Below are positions 50,204 to 63,320 of a stretch of 64,000 nt of DNA, piece by piece. The DNA lies in the NCBI GenBank assembly GCA_026929865.2, contig CM049400.1, positions 17,678,501 to 17,742,500 on the forward strand. The letters are read 5' to 3'. Numbering within the stretch: the stretch's first letter is position 1; each line of letters opens with the position of its first letter. A program made the position numbers and the translations under genes. The stretch comes from Hyperoplus lanceolatus (taxonomy: Eukaryota > Chordata > Actinopteri > Uranoscopiformes > Ammodytidae). The notes beneath the pieces were generated by a model. The model made no database searches. It saw only the letters and a list, made by a program, of their open reading frames with translations, and was not told the origin of the DNA.

Positions 50204-51695
50204 GTAAGAGAGGCTGGCGTCATGTGGAGGTAGCTTATTCATGTGTTATCCATATGGGGAGAAAGGGGAGGGAGGGAGATGGGGCAGGCAGCACTGTTTG
50301 GTCATATGCTCATAAATTGGCTCACTTTCTCTCTCACATTTCCACGGAGCCTTTTCTCACATGTCGACCTTATAGGCTAGACTGTCTATCTGTGTTATTT
50401 CTTTCATACAATAACTTTTCAATATTGCCAAATTGTGTTTCTAATAGAAACATTAGCAGCACACTGCTACACATGTCAGATCCAGTGGCCCAATTGTAGT
50501 ATTGTTCTTTATTTTAGTGGTCTCTTTTGAGGCTACATCTGATCACTGTGACATTTGAACAGACAGTTATTGTAATATGCAATGTGTCACCTCTTTTTCA
50601 CCCCCAGTTTCTGAAGTAATAGGCAATGCCCTATGAACACTTGATCCCCACTTAATCAAATGCTGATATTGGATGTCAATTTTCGTTGAAGGGGTACCCT
50701 GAGTTTACCCAGTATGGAACCCTTGTGTAGTCCAGAGTGTGTCTGTGTGGCTGGATCAGGAGAAACTTGTTTGTCTTGATTTTATGAGGGGAGGCGGGGG
50801 CGAGTGGGCTCTCTTTTGTTTCCACACTTCCATTTAGGAAAAGAGCTAAATGATCTCTCTCTTTCTCCCTCTCAATCTTAATCTCTCTCTCCCTCTCTGC
50901 TTCCCCTACACAAAAAATACCCCTCTCTTGGCTATACCATCACCTAGCAACTTTGTCTGTGTGTCAGCCAGCCTCACCCCCACACGCACACACTTTCTCC
51001 TGAAGTGATTACAACGGCCCCCCATTCATATCCTGCTGTTTCTTAACCCTGTCACGAGCCCGGGTCTTTCCCCTGCCCAGTGGTTCTGCCTCTATGTGCC
51101 CCCCTTCTTTCATCAAACCAATCAAGCAACACAGCTTTCTTGAATTCAGTCCATATGAGTTCTGCTGCGGATGTCTTGCTTTTCATTATTTTGTCTGGAT
51201 TTTACGATAAGGAAGGCACCGAAAACAAAAGTGTGAGGAAGTACACACGCACAGAGACCCAAAAGCACTTGTTCATATTGTTGAAAGTGGCAGTTGATTT
51301 AATGGCAGTTTCACTTCTTCCACTTTTCCTCCTGGCACTCCTTTTCCCCTCCGCCTTGTATGTGGCCTTCCGCTGTACTTGACACAAACACAAAACCCAC
51401 ATCCTGACTTTAAATGCTGAAACACAAAGGGAGTTAACGAGTTCCAAACACTCATTGCATCAAAAATAAAACATACTATCTCTGCACACATCCCTCCCTT
51501 CCTCCCCTTTCACTCAGGAATTGTGTGCAATAATGCGTTGTGTTACTTTCCCCCTATCTGCGATCATTGTATGAGCCATGGTGTTGTGTGTGTGTGTGCA
51601 GGTAAGAGAGGGATGAGGTAATTAAAGAGTGAAAGTGGAGGAGTGGTATAGCTGCAGCTCCCTCCAGGGAAGATGAGGTGTTGGAGGAGGAGGTA

Positions 51696-51703
51696 TGACG
51701 TCA
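51696..51703. promoter_or_regulatory. CRE-type motif TGACGTCA
   Basis: A perfect 8-bp CREB/ATF consensus site lies in a moderately GC-rich stretch. No exon is identified next to it, so its function is unproven. Confidence 0.35.
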
Positions 51704-52153
51704 TCACGGGATGGGAAAGTGCTGCAGTCAGTCTTTGTCATCTTTTTATCTCCGATAGAAGCAGCCGAGAGGGAGGGAGGACGTGCATGCAGCGGAGAGA
51801 GAAAAAGGGAAAAATAAATCTAGCGTCTCTGGCTACTGTTTAATCCATCTCACTGTTCTTCAGGAGCTCTGTGAGAAGTCGGTGACGGTCCGGAAAAAGC
51901 AGAACCATGATCTCTCATTATCTGCCTGTGTAGTTGGTTTCTTAATGTTTTTCTGGGCACGCTGCAGTTACTGGTTTTTCTAGGAACAGTGCAGGGTCGG
52001 CCCATTTTTTGCCGTCAAGCGTCAGCATTCAGCTGCGTCGGCCGCCTTCGTCACAGCTGGTTAACTCTGTGTCTGTGCCTGTCTTGTCGAGAACAGCGCT
52101 GACTGCAGTCTTCGATTACAGCGTCACACACACACCTGACAACTGCAGTCCTC

Positions 52154-52156
<3 letters not shown>

Positions 52157-52189
<33 letters not shown>
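52157..52189. repeat. (GT)n microsatellite
   Basis: Pure GT run of about 33 bp. Confidence 0.95.
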
Positions 52190-52190
<1 letters not shown>

Positions 52191-54496
52191 AGCATCTTTC
52201 ATGTGTTTATAAAAAATAAAGCCAGATGTAGCAGGGGGCAAAGGAAAGTAATTGCTTTTATCAAATGATGCAGGGAAGAGGGGAGAGAGCTGTATCACGG
52301 CCCCATGATTCACTGTGCGTCCTTCACCTTATTTGCCCACGCCATAACAACAGCACTCTGCAGTGATTGGCTCACTTCCTGGGGGCTTGTCTCTACCGCG
52401 CCAGCCCCTCCCATCCGGTACCTCTGCATCATTTGTGTGAATGAAAAGTCACGGCTATTGTATATACACAGCAGAACAAGCCGGTGTGTGGGCCTACCTC
52501 AGTGTGGACTTAAGTGGTTGACTATTATAAGCCTTAAGTGACATATCACTACATGGGCCAGAGCACGAAGGAACTGTCAACTCCCAGCACTTGGCAGAGA
52601 GGGGCTTTGACAACAAGAGCATGTGCGATGGGTGGAGATAGGATGTTTAGCCCTTGTTTAGGATGTATATACAGATTTGAGGAGATTGCTGCCCTCCAGG
52701 GATTGTTTCCCTTTCTCGCTCTCTTTCTGTCTCTCTGTCCATCTCTCTCTCTCCCCTGCAGTCCACCCTGTACTGCCCGGCAGTCAGCAGTTTGTTTATG
52801 GGACTGTGTTTGCCCAGCTTATCTTCCCGCCTTTCAAGTGGGAGCCAGCAAGCGAACGAACGAGAGAGGGAGAGAGAAGGAGAGGGAGGGAGAGGGAGAG
52901 AGAGAGAGAAAAAGCAAGAGTGTGAAAGTGAAGCACAGGCAGTTGCAGTAGTTGGAAAGGAGAGAGAGAGAGAGAAACATGCTCTGAGCGGGAGTGTCTG
53001 TTTTTTTTGTGAATAATTTTGTTTTTGTTTTGAAAAAGTGTGTTTGTCTCGTCGGTTGTTTGGTTTTGGCTGACTCGCTTGACCGGGCATCCCTCCTTCT
53101 GTCCGTCCATTCTCTGTCCTGACCTGCGGTAAAAGTCAGAGGGCCGTGCCGGTAGCTTTATGCTTTCACAAGGTGCTATGCTGGAGCCGCTGCTGCACCT
53201 GTAGCCAAGTCTGCCAAGAGAGGAGACGGGACGGGGAGGTGGAAGGGTGCTGTGGTGCCAGGAGCCTTGTCACCCCGACTTTTGCCTTAATACCCAGCGG
53301 TCTGGATGGGGGTTCTGGTGTGCTGCGACTGCTTCTTCTATCGGTAGTTAACCCAAATCGCTGTTACTCTTTTACATTTTTTATTTTTATTTTTTACTTC
53401 TCGACCTTTACTTCCTCTGTTCTTTTGTTGTTTTTGTTGTTGACATCATACTTGGCTTTTTTTAACGCATTCTTCAACTGACATTTTCACACCTTCATTA
53501 ACTTTAGCCCCCCCCCATCTCGTTCCCATTCACTCTTTGTGTTATGCTGCTGCGGTTTTAGAGGAGACATTTGAGGACAGTGTTGCTGCTGTAGCAGGCA
53601 GAGATTCTGCTGTAGTCAGACCGTCAGCATATCATGACTTGTGGGAGGAAAGGAAGGAGGAGGGAGGGAGATGACAGCCATGGCTTCTATGGTTGAGTTA
53701 AGGGGAGGAGTGTTTGACATTGCGGGTTACAGGGTTTGTTAGGAGGATGGGTTAGGAGTTAAGGCTAGTTGGGATGAAATGGCACAAGGCCAGATGTCTA
53801 GCTAGTCAGCTAGGTTTGCCCAAACTCCTTTTGCTTCTTTGGCAGTGCAGCATTTGTTTGTTTGGACACAGTGTTCCTTTACAGAGGGGCAGGGATGTGA
53901 TCTTTCCTTTTTTTCAGTTTTTTCTTTTTTTGGTGAGCATTGACCTAACAGACTTTGCTCTTGTTTTCTGGTTGTTGCCCCCTGAATTTACATTGTATTT
54001 GTTTATAGACAGACCTAGAACAACCTACATGTGTTGCAGAGCCTGCGCTCTCCAAATGTGCCTGACTTACTGGCACTCATATAGCGGGTTATTGTGCTTG
54101 AGAGAGGGTAGATGATTAAGGTTAGGTTCTCTGGCAGTCCTGTGCATAAAGGATCTGTTTCCCCTCTTTTGTGGTTGTGGGGTTAGCCAGCTTGAGCCTG
54201 CCTTTAATGCTGTATAAAGGCTAAATATAACTTTTTGGTTCTCCAAGGAGCATTTTGATGGCCAGGGTAAAATTGTAGCTCGCACAGCTGGATTAGATTA
54301 GGCCTTGCGGCGATTCCCAACTTTGTTTACACTTCACTGCTACTCTTAGTATGAATAACAGCCTGCCATTTGTGCGTGTGAGTGTATGCGTGTGTCATGT
54401 ATGTGTGAAGGCTGCACATGTGTTATATACTGTAGGCCTTATTGAAAATACACACAGAAGCCTTGTGAAGGCAGGACTTGTTCCAGAAGTGCTTAT

Positions 54497-54599
<103 letters not shown>

Positions 54600-54933
54600 A
54601 TTTCCAGTCACGATCAAGGCAGGGTTGGGGCCTGGACCAGTGCATTGATGTCTCATGGGCTCATTAAGCCAAAATGGGCCGTCACGTCTATTTTTAGAAT
54701 TTGCTTGGCGGTGATGTTATATTGCGTGATTGATGTGTATTTTAGGAGGAACACCCATCCAAACAGGTCCTCATTGACCTCGGCCAGTCCTGTGTCCCCT
54801 GGGCTCCGGTGTTTCAGCTTTCAACAGTAGCATTGTGTGCAGTAGAAACTCCCTGCCAGCAGCAATGCCTCAACAGTGTCGACTCCAATGTCCATCATCC
54901 TGTTCAGATGTGATTGGGTGCACAACCATAAAC

Positions 54934-56480
54934 TAGGGCTGGCCCGAATGCCATTTTTCAGGCTTAAATAACAAATATTTGTTGGTTTTTCCGAGCGAAT
55001 ATTCTGATATTCGTTCCAGAAAAACACACCATCAAACCAACATTAATAATGCCAATGTACTCACTGAAACCGAGTGTGTGAGCCGAGACAGCAAGCTGCG
55101 TAGTTTGTAGATGCTTTAATAACTTTCGAACGGTAGTAAAGTCGGAGTTTCTTACTTTTTCCCCATGGAAGCAAACAGCTGTTGCTCTGTTCCAAATCAG
55201 CTGTCCTCTGCGCCATTGTAACCTGTACAGGAGCTTGTCAATTCATCCAGGAACGTGCATCTTTTCGGCGATTTATAAATCCATACAAAGATCCAATATG
55301 GATAGTCTTTTGTGTCCATATTATATCCTAGCCTGGCTCCGCCCGCCCGCCTACTTCCGGCCAAATTTCATTTTCCCTTCAGTAGTCAGTCTGGGTGTAC
55401 AGCGCATTTCCCAGATTCTCCGGAGAATCTACGATCGTCCAATCAGCGAACAGAGCGAGTGGCTGAGAACGCTCCAGTTTCAGTTGAATGCTGCGTTCCT
55501 TTATACTCGGAAGAAGGAGATTTCCGACTTGGTAGTTCCGAGTTCCGACCTGTCTGTGTTCCAGTGCATCTGCTCGCGAAAGTATGGACGCCTAAAACCT
55601 TTCTCGTCCAAATAACTAAACGTTAGGCTCTAACAAGTTACTGTTGCCAGGTACCGGTAGATTCATAGACTACAATATGTAGTGAAGTCGGAAATTTCCG
55701 AGTTCCCTGTCCAACTGGAAGGCACCATCAAAAGCCGGCTCATGACACACGTGATGACCAAACGTGATGCGATTGGTTGGCTAATCCAGAGTGGCACTGG
55801 GCAGATCCAATAGTTTTAAACTTCGACAGACACCCGCCTCCAAGTGAGTTAACGTTTGCCAATTACAGCACTTCCAGACCTTCTGTACAAATGAAATGAA
55901 GTACGATGGTCTGGTTGGACCAGGCTAATTATTTCCATTATTGACCGCCTATTCCCATGATGCAAGCAAGTCACGGTTGATGATGGGCAATAGCAGCGCT
56001 GACTGTAAAGAAACAGCTGAGCTAAGCTAACGTTAGCATTACGCCAAGCATTACCTTTCCTTACGAAATCGTACTAATGTTGCGGTAGCCTATAGATTTA
56101 TTAGGAACACAATCTATTCTTCCTCCATCTCTCTCTCCCTCCTGCGCTTGGTGCCGCTTTTAGTTTGCCTCACTCTGGTAACATCACATAGCCTACTACA
56201 GCTGATATCACCGGTTGAGCTCATAGATAAAAAGGGCAGCGGCCAACTAGGTCAAAGTTCAAATAATTCGATAATATATTTCAAATTAACGTCTAATTTG
56301 TATTTTACAATTGTTTTATAACTTGTGTATCCAAATATTATTTGCTGACAAAATATACTGCAGTTTGAGCTACTTTTGGAAAAAAAAAAAACGAATATTC
56401 CGAATACTGAACTGAGCTCCTAATACTAATTTAACAAACGAATACTCAATATTCGAATATCGCATGATATATTCGAAAAA
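54934..56480. mobile_element. hAT-like MITE with nested insertion
   Basis: The left end reads TAGGGCTGGCCCGAATGCCA, followed by a zone of GAATATTC-like motifs. The right part (about 56385-56480) is again full of CGAATATTC motifs in inverted sense. The expected right terminus CAGCCCTA is not seen, so the right boundary is approximate and no duplication was found. The 55329-55928 element lies inside. Confidence 0.5.
55329..55928. mobile_element. TIR element starting TAGCCTGG, long copy
   Basis: The ends TAGCCTGGCTCCGCCC and TGGTTGGACCAGGCTAA form an imperfect TIR. The flanks TTATATCC (55321-55328) and TTATTTCC (55929-55936) match at 7 of 8 positions, an aged 8-bp duplication. A short deletion derivative of the same family lies at 63224-63320. 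A further insert (about 55490-55730), with TGCGTTCC and GGAAGGCA near its edges and TTTCCGA motifs inside, appears to be nested within. Confidence 0.75.
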
Positions 56481-58289
56481 CGCATGAAAAAGACTATGAG
56501 AAGCATTTATCTGAGCACATGCATGTTAACACAACATATGCAATCATTTTTGAAAAGGCATGAAAAAACATTTGTTTTGAAAATAAACTTTTAGATGAAG
56601 AAATCAATATCACTCTCACCTCTGTGAAGCTGGAGTCAGCAGCCAGCTAGCTTAGCTTAGCATTAAAACTGGATGCAGGAGAATGGGGTTAACACAAAAG
56701 TTAACCCATATGTAATATCTCTTGTTTTGAAAGCAGGAAATACTTGTGATTATGTTTTTGTACGGATTAAACAAACTAGATCTAATGTTCATCTTTTCAT
56801 TTTAGTCTCGGCTAGAAATTGAATAGCCAAAATGTTGGACTATTACTGCAGTCTAGCAGTTTAAATTTAAAATGTTAAAATGGGATAATTAATCAAAAAC
56901 AATGATATTCCTACTTATTCATAGCTTTTGACCTTTGAGATGCCCTTTGGCAAAATCGAGACCGGGAGATAGAATCCTTCAACATGTCAGAGTTGTGGCA
57001 ATGCTTTTAAATCATCCCATGTGTCCCATGTGTTTGCTCTGTTGACAGATTAACCAGTCGGGTCGGGATTTTAAGTGTCAGTTGTCCAATTTAAGTAAAC
57101 CGTAAATAAAGAAGCGTTATGTCACAGTAACTATTCAATGATTGTGAAAATATCTCTCTTCTTCATCTCTCTTATGGTGTCGATGTGGTCATTCATTGAA
57201 TAGCTGAAAGGTACATGCCAGGCTTTATAGTGCGCCCACACACAAACTCACTGAGTAAATTGTACAGGGCCTCCTTTCAGCACAACAGTCCTGGGGGGCA
57301 ACTTACCACGGTTGGAGTTGAATCCTGGGTCAAGTTCTCACCGTGCTTTGGTCGATTGTGCGCCTTGGCAATCACGTCAAAATTCATGGTCAACCTTGTT
57401 TTTTCGGTACTCAAGAGCACTGTGGAACCCAAAATCCTATATTTTGAGATTGTATGTTTCTGTCCCTGTATGATGTATTTTTGTTGACGTTTTGGCACAT
57501 TCAAACCTTGCAGGCTCCATCACATGACAAAAGAACGTGCACGTGTGTATCAGTTGGTCGATTTTTTTACAATGTGTTGGTGTGGAACATAGCTCTGAGT
57601 GTGTGTGTCATCATGATACTGTGTGTGTTGTATTAGCAGAGCAGGTCATACTGTTACCCATGTGTCTCTCATTAAGGCTATCTTTGGCAGGCCCTGGCTG
57701 CTTCCACACAGCTCAGACGTCCAGCTCAACAAGGACACCATTCTTAAGCAGCCCCCCCCCCAGCCTAGCAGACTCCCAGCTCGCGTGGCTGCCACTCACT
57801 CAGAAACAGGCTACATTGAATCAAGCTGAAACGCTCCTAGTCTTTGAGGAAAAGTTTAGTCAAAGGTTTCGGCTATGACTTTTAAAAGTGCACACTATTA
57901 AAATCAATATCTATTAAAAGCTTTGTCTGGAGGAATCGGATGGCTTTATTTCCTGTGGCTCTCGCACGGCAAACCAAACTGCTTTGTCAGTCTTGCTTAA
58001 AAAAAAAGAAAGCACTGACGTTCATTTTTACATGAAGGTTTGAAGTCCTCTCCTTTGTTGCCAAGAATCTCTTCTGATATCGAGCACCTTAAAATAAATG
58101 ATGCCCATTTTTAAAGCTTGACTGGTCATCAACATAATGGAGAGGTGTCTGGGTTTACTTGGACTTGTGACAAAGGGACGTCTTGTCAGTCATGAGTCAT
58201 GACCGACCTTCTCTACTGTCACCTCACCTGCCCTCTAGTCACTGCAGAGGGCAGACCTCACAAGTGGGGCCAGTTACATAACACAGACA

Positions 58290-58315
58290 GTGTGTGTGTG
58301 TGTGTGTGTGTGTGT
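58290..58315. repeat. (GT)n microsatellite
   Basis: Pure GT run of about 26 bp. Confidence 0.94.
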
Positions 58316-58390
58316 TTTAGGAGCAGCCTAGTCCTGCTGCCTCAGGAGAAGGGGAAAGAGATGGCCTTGCACTAACCTCACCTCCATATT

Positions 58391-58410
58391 TAATAATAAT
58401 AATAATAATA
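58391..58410. repeat. (AAT)n microsatellite
   Basis: Six to seven AAT units. Confidence 0.93.
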
Positions 58411-59006
58411 AGTCAGCACACATGCACTGAAATGAAAAATAAGTAGACCTCAATGCAGCTCCTTTTGTTCCTGAAACAACTTAAATCAATAACAAGAGCA
58501 CAACCGGTACATGCAGTACATCTTTGAAACACTTATCAGTGCTGATCAGACGAACATTAGCGGAGTAAAAGTTGTTGGCGTGTGGCAGCAGGTGCCCAGT
58601 ATAGGCATGGAAAAACTCACAGCTGCTAGGTGGCCCAATTGGCAAGTGGATAATGGCTTCAGTGTGTTCGGCTGGGTTTTTTAGTTTGGCTCAGGTGGCA
58701 GGAAAAGGCTTAGACAGAACTCAGTACCTAAACAACCAACCCGCGGGGCTTTGTATGGGCTGTAAAGGTGGCAGGGGAATGAGTTGTTGCAGTTGTCTCA
58801 GCAGCAGCAGCCCACTGACTTCATATGTGCTGCTTCTGGGAACAGGAGGCCCATTTGAAGGGAGACAGGAAGTGCCTGGGCGCCTCACTTCCTGTTTATC
58901 AAGTTTGTCTCGGGTGAGAGGGGAGGGGTGGTCCGATGCAGCCTAATTAAACAAAGAAAGTGGTGGTGAGTAGGTAAGCCTTCTTTATTCGCTCTGTCTC
59001 AATCTG

Positions 59007-59128
<122 letters not shown>

Positions 59129-59726
59129 GCCTGCATAACTGTGTAATTGCCTCTGTGCTGCAGTGCCTTTGGCAGCTGTGCCCCCCTCATTTGTTTCAAT
59201 TATCTACCATCTGACTTGACGCTGTTACCAAGGATAGATCGGAGAGGAAGGCAAGGAAAGTTTCAAGTGCCCTCCAGCAGAAATGCAGCTTTATTATGTA
59301 CAGAGTGTCTTATTCACCTTTCAAAAACACAGCTGGATCCCAACTTCATCATGTTCAGAATTGATTGACACACACACACAATAAACTAACTCCCTCCTTG
59401 TGAGACTATATTTAATCAGGGAGTAGCAGTGTGGTGAGGAGGATGCTGCAGAGTGCTCACTACAGCTTGTTCACAGAGCTCTGGCTGTGGGCCAAACACA
59501 AGGACTAACCTCAGATACCCTTTTGTATCACTGGAGCTTTTGTCATATCTGACAGCGTGTCATGGGCTCAGTTGCTATATATTTAGTGTTTGTGTTTGAG
59601 ACAGATGTGCGCTATCAACCCTCCTGTCCCCTTCTGGGTGAGATGATGTCACTGCATGAACTCATCTAGTCAGGTGGGAGCTAGTTAGTCCATTTTTAAA
59701 TCCAGCCGAATCCCCCGGTGAGGAGA

Positions 59727-59761
59727 CAGACAGACAGACAGACACACACACACACACACAC
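59727..59761. repeat. (GACA)n(CA)n compound microsatellite
   Basis: GACA units pass into a short CA run. Confidence 0.92.
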
Positions 59762-60503
59762 ATACAGTACCTAAACCTCATAGACTTAAGAGCCGCTGAT
59801 ATCATCTGCTCAATAAAGCATCAGAGTATATTGTTCATCCTTTACTGTAGGATGTGATACATGTGCGGAGGGGAATGTGAACGTCAGCAGCACTCATCAG
59901 TGCGCTCGCTGACTTTGCGCACTGGTGGTGGAGGGGCAAACGCGTGTCCCTGCTCTGAGCTGCTCCAAGGACATCTATTGATTTGACCTCCCTAGCGTGT
60001 CCTTTCTATTGTTTGTGCGTCTCTTGCCTCTATGCAAACTGACAGGACATGCTCTGATACGTCCTCCACACCAGTCCCTGACATAGGGCAGAGCTTTGCT
60101 GTGGTCATCTCAGCAATATCCCCCAAGGCGCAAAACATGTGTGGGTTTGTCCAAAAATGTCCATAACATTCGCTGCCCTTTTTCTCTCCTTTGTCTCAAA
60201 GCTTCCCCCTCCCCCATAAGCCCCCTTCCTCTCCTCTGTTGTGGCTGACACACACACCACACACACAATTAAACACACACACATGACGCCATCGCTGCAA
60301 CTTACCTAAAAACACTGCTCTGCCTTTGCTCTTTGCTTAGTGTGCACATGGCTTGTTTTTCTTCCTGATTAGCTCCCAGGAGACTGATATTCACTGTGAC
60401 ATCCCTGCATGATCTGCTGTCATAGCTTATAACTAGAAAACAAGTGTTTGGGTGGAACGCATCTTCTGTCTTATAGAGAAAAAAAACATTCTTAGACCAC
60501 AGG

Positions 60504-60672
<169 letters not shown>

Positions 60673-60841
60673 CTGGGCTGACCATCCCTGCCTAGATTAT
60701 GCGGAGTTGTTGTGGCTGTGTTGTTGATGTTGTTATGGGTGGCCGTCTTTGAGAGGAGGCGCTAGAGATTTTATATCAAGCCTGCCTTCCTTTCTCAGAG
60801 AGATCAGACTTCCTTTCTTGGCAGGAGAGCTTTTCATGCTG

Positions 60842-60862
60842 CACACACACACACACACACAC
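60842..60862. repeat. (CA)n microsatellite
   Basis: Short pure CA run. Confidence 0.92.
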
Positions 60863-61458
60863 CTTAATTTATTTCCCTACACCTCCTAAAATGATTAGAG
60901 GTTAAAATGCACACAGAGATGCACTCACCAGAACTTCCTATGGCGAGCACTCCTGCTGAGTTTATGTTTTCCACCAGCTAGGTTTTTTTCCCGCTCGGTG
61001 AATCTGTTGGGTCGCAGTACTTCTATTCACCTCTCTGCCCAATCCTGGGTGTGACAACTTCCCACTCCTTCAGCCACTCCCCAGCCTTAATCAAACTCAC
61101 ACAATGGACCAGAGTTTCCTCTGCTATCAGACGGTGGCCAGATCTCGTCTAGTCATCAGGGGGTGCATTTTTGTTATTTTCCTTCTTGTTTTTTTTGGCT
61201 GGTTTCATTTTTGGGAATTATGGGTAAACCAACAACCTTGAGCACTGAAGAAGTATTTATTTTCTTTTGTCATGCTTTACTGTCTGTGTTTGTTTTGTTT
61301 TTCCTCACATCGCCGAGTCATCATACTTTAAAGAGATTGATGTTTTAGAATTGTGTAAAAGATGAGGTATTCAAGTTTTATAAAATGATCGTGTGTGTGT
61401 CGTCTACCATGCAAATCAAAATAGAGCTGATGGATAAATAATGTTTGCATGCTCACTT

Positions 61459-62684
61459 TAGGGGTGTAACGATACACGTATTTGTACCGTACCGTGACGG
61501 TACAGGCACGTATTTGGTGTTACAGAGGTGGACCGCGGTCCGTTTGTGGCGAATGTACAGGCTTGTTTTGCGGTGTGGAACTTAAAACTTGTCGTCGGAG
61601 TTCCCCCCGGACCATTTAGCCTCCGGCTCGGCTCGCACATGCGCAGTAGCAGCCAGCGATTGAGAGTATATTAGCTCCATGGTGAGCTGAGCATGAGGGT
61701 CAGGCAGTGTTAGCAACTTAGCCGCTATATTCAACGACTTTTCAGACCCCTCTGGCGACTTTTTTTCAAAAAAAGCCACAAGCGAACAATCTAGCTACTT
61801 TTTCTGGTGTTATTGGTGACTTTTAGAGACCCTGTCGCTAAAGCATGTATCGCTCTTAACACTTCTAAACGAGCAGCGGGTGCTCAACGGCCACTCCCCC
61901 CTTCCCATAGCACTGACAGGCGGCCGAGTCCTCAAGCAGCAGTCCCTCCCAGCTGCGGACAGAGCAAGAGATAGCCTACACACCTCTCCGCTCTAGTGTT
62001 CCGTTTGCATCACTATTAGCAGTTGTAGCAACGTTCCCCCCCTCTTTTACTGTCTATGAGTAGTGCAAATCAAAATGTTATACAGTGCTTTCGAACAGAG
62101 AGCGAACTGCATGGCGAAAGACAACAGGAAACCGGAGCGCGCAGGCGCCCCCCTGTCATTCAAATCCCGTTTGAGGGATAACTTCGGATTCCAGTTCAAT
62201 TATGAAAACAGTGATAGACGTGTGGAACAATGTCGGCACACAGGTTAATGTTTCACCGCGATCGCTTATGTAGGAGGCAACACGTCGAACATGCATGCGC
62301 ATACTATCACCATTACTGTGAAGAAAAACGAGCTGGGCAAAACCAGACACTATTTTCTTTTTTATACTGAACATAAACAAGCTGTCATTCAATTAATGCA
62401 GCAGAAGCACCAGCTTACTGAGCCTGATGAGCATTAACACTATATTTTTTCACTGCAATTTTAGTTTATGCTGCACCTTCACTAGTATTTAATAAGTATT
62501 TTATTTGTTGGAGAATTGCATGTGTTATGCATTTTATTTGTATGGTATATACTGTCAGCTAGTTACTGACAGCTAAAGCTGTTCATTCTCCGTTAACTAT
62601 GAACCGTACCGTACTGTACCGTACCGTGACTTCAAAACCGAGGTACATACCGAACCGTGACTTTAGTGTACCGTTACACCCCTA
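61459..62684. mobile_element. hAT element (TAGGGGTGTAACG ends) with perfect 8-bp duplication
   Basis: The ends TAGGGGTGTAACGATACA and, complemented, TAGGGGTGTAACGGTACA form the TIR, with ACCGTACCGT-like repeats just inside. GCTCACTT is duplicated exactly (61451-61458 and 62685-62692). The interior near 61705-61850 contains a second decayed hAT-like piece with repeated GCGACTTTT-type motifs. No transposase remains. Confidence 0.9.
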
Positions 62685-62692
62685 GCTCACTT

Positions 62693-63223
62693 CTGTGAAG
62701 AAGTGTGTCGGGAACAGAATGAGACAGCTCACAGCCATTATTGTGTGGCAATCAAGGGGTTCTACAGGAAATGAGGATTGGAATACCTTGAACTTCTAAG
62801 GAATCAAAATGAAAACACATTTAATTTAAGTCAGTTGTTTAACAGTTTTTAAATTTGAATTGTTTTTACAATGTCTTGCAGCCTAATCAAGGTTATAATG
62901 TTTTGTTTTTGATCAGACAGAGACGTCTTCCTTAAAGGATGACCAAAGCTTCGAATAGGAATAAAATTGTAGTGCAAAATGCACCGACATAATGCTTACC
63001 TTTACAAAATAATTGTTAAATAATTTTGTTTAATCGATTACTATTAATACATATAATTGCAATATACAGCAGAGTATACCGCAGCATACAATTCTAACAG
63101 GCAATTAAAAAACAGACTTATACAACTTTTTTTTACTGGCAAGTTAGCAGTTCATTCCATGTTCTAACCCATTGATGACAGCTGCTGCGCAATGCCACAT
63201 TGTATCTCCTGCCTGATGCTGCG
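62693..63223. other. Intron segment, nothing recognised
   Basis: AT-rich sequence without a recognisable exon or element. Confidence 0.45.
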
Positions 63224-63320
63224 TTAGCCTGGTCCAACCAGACCATCGTACTTCATTTCATTTGTACAGAAGGGAAAATGAAATTTGTCCGGAAGTAGGC
63301 GGGCGGGCGGAGCCAGGTTA
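63224..63320. mobile_element. Miniature deletion derivative of the TAGCCTGG element
   Basis: The 97-bp segment starts TTAGCCTGGTCCAACCAGAC and ends GGCGGAGCCAGGTTA. Complemented, it equals the left about 51 bp of the 55329-55928 element joined to the right about 50 bp, the join falling in CCTTC, which occurs at both break points. Confidence 0.85.

Noticed and set aside
53660-53735. A third mob2 start exon near ATGACAGCC
   Set aside because: The frame runs without a GT donor at a sensible position and the sequence around it is low complexity.
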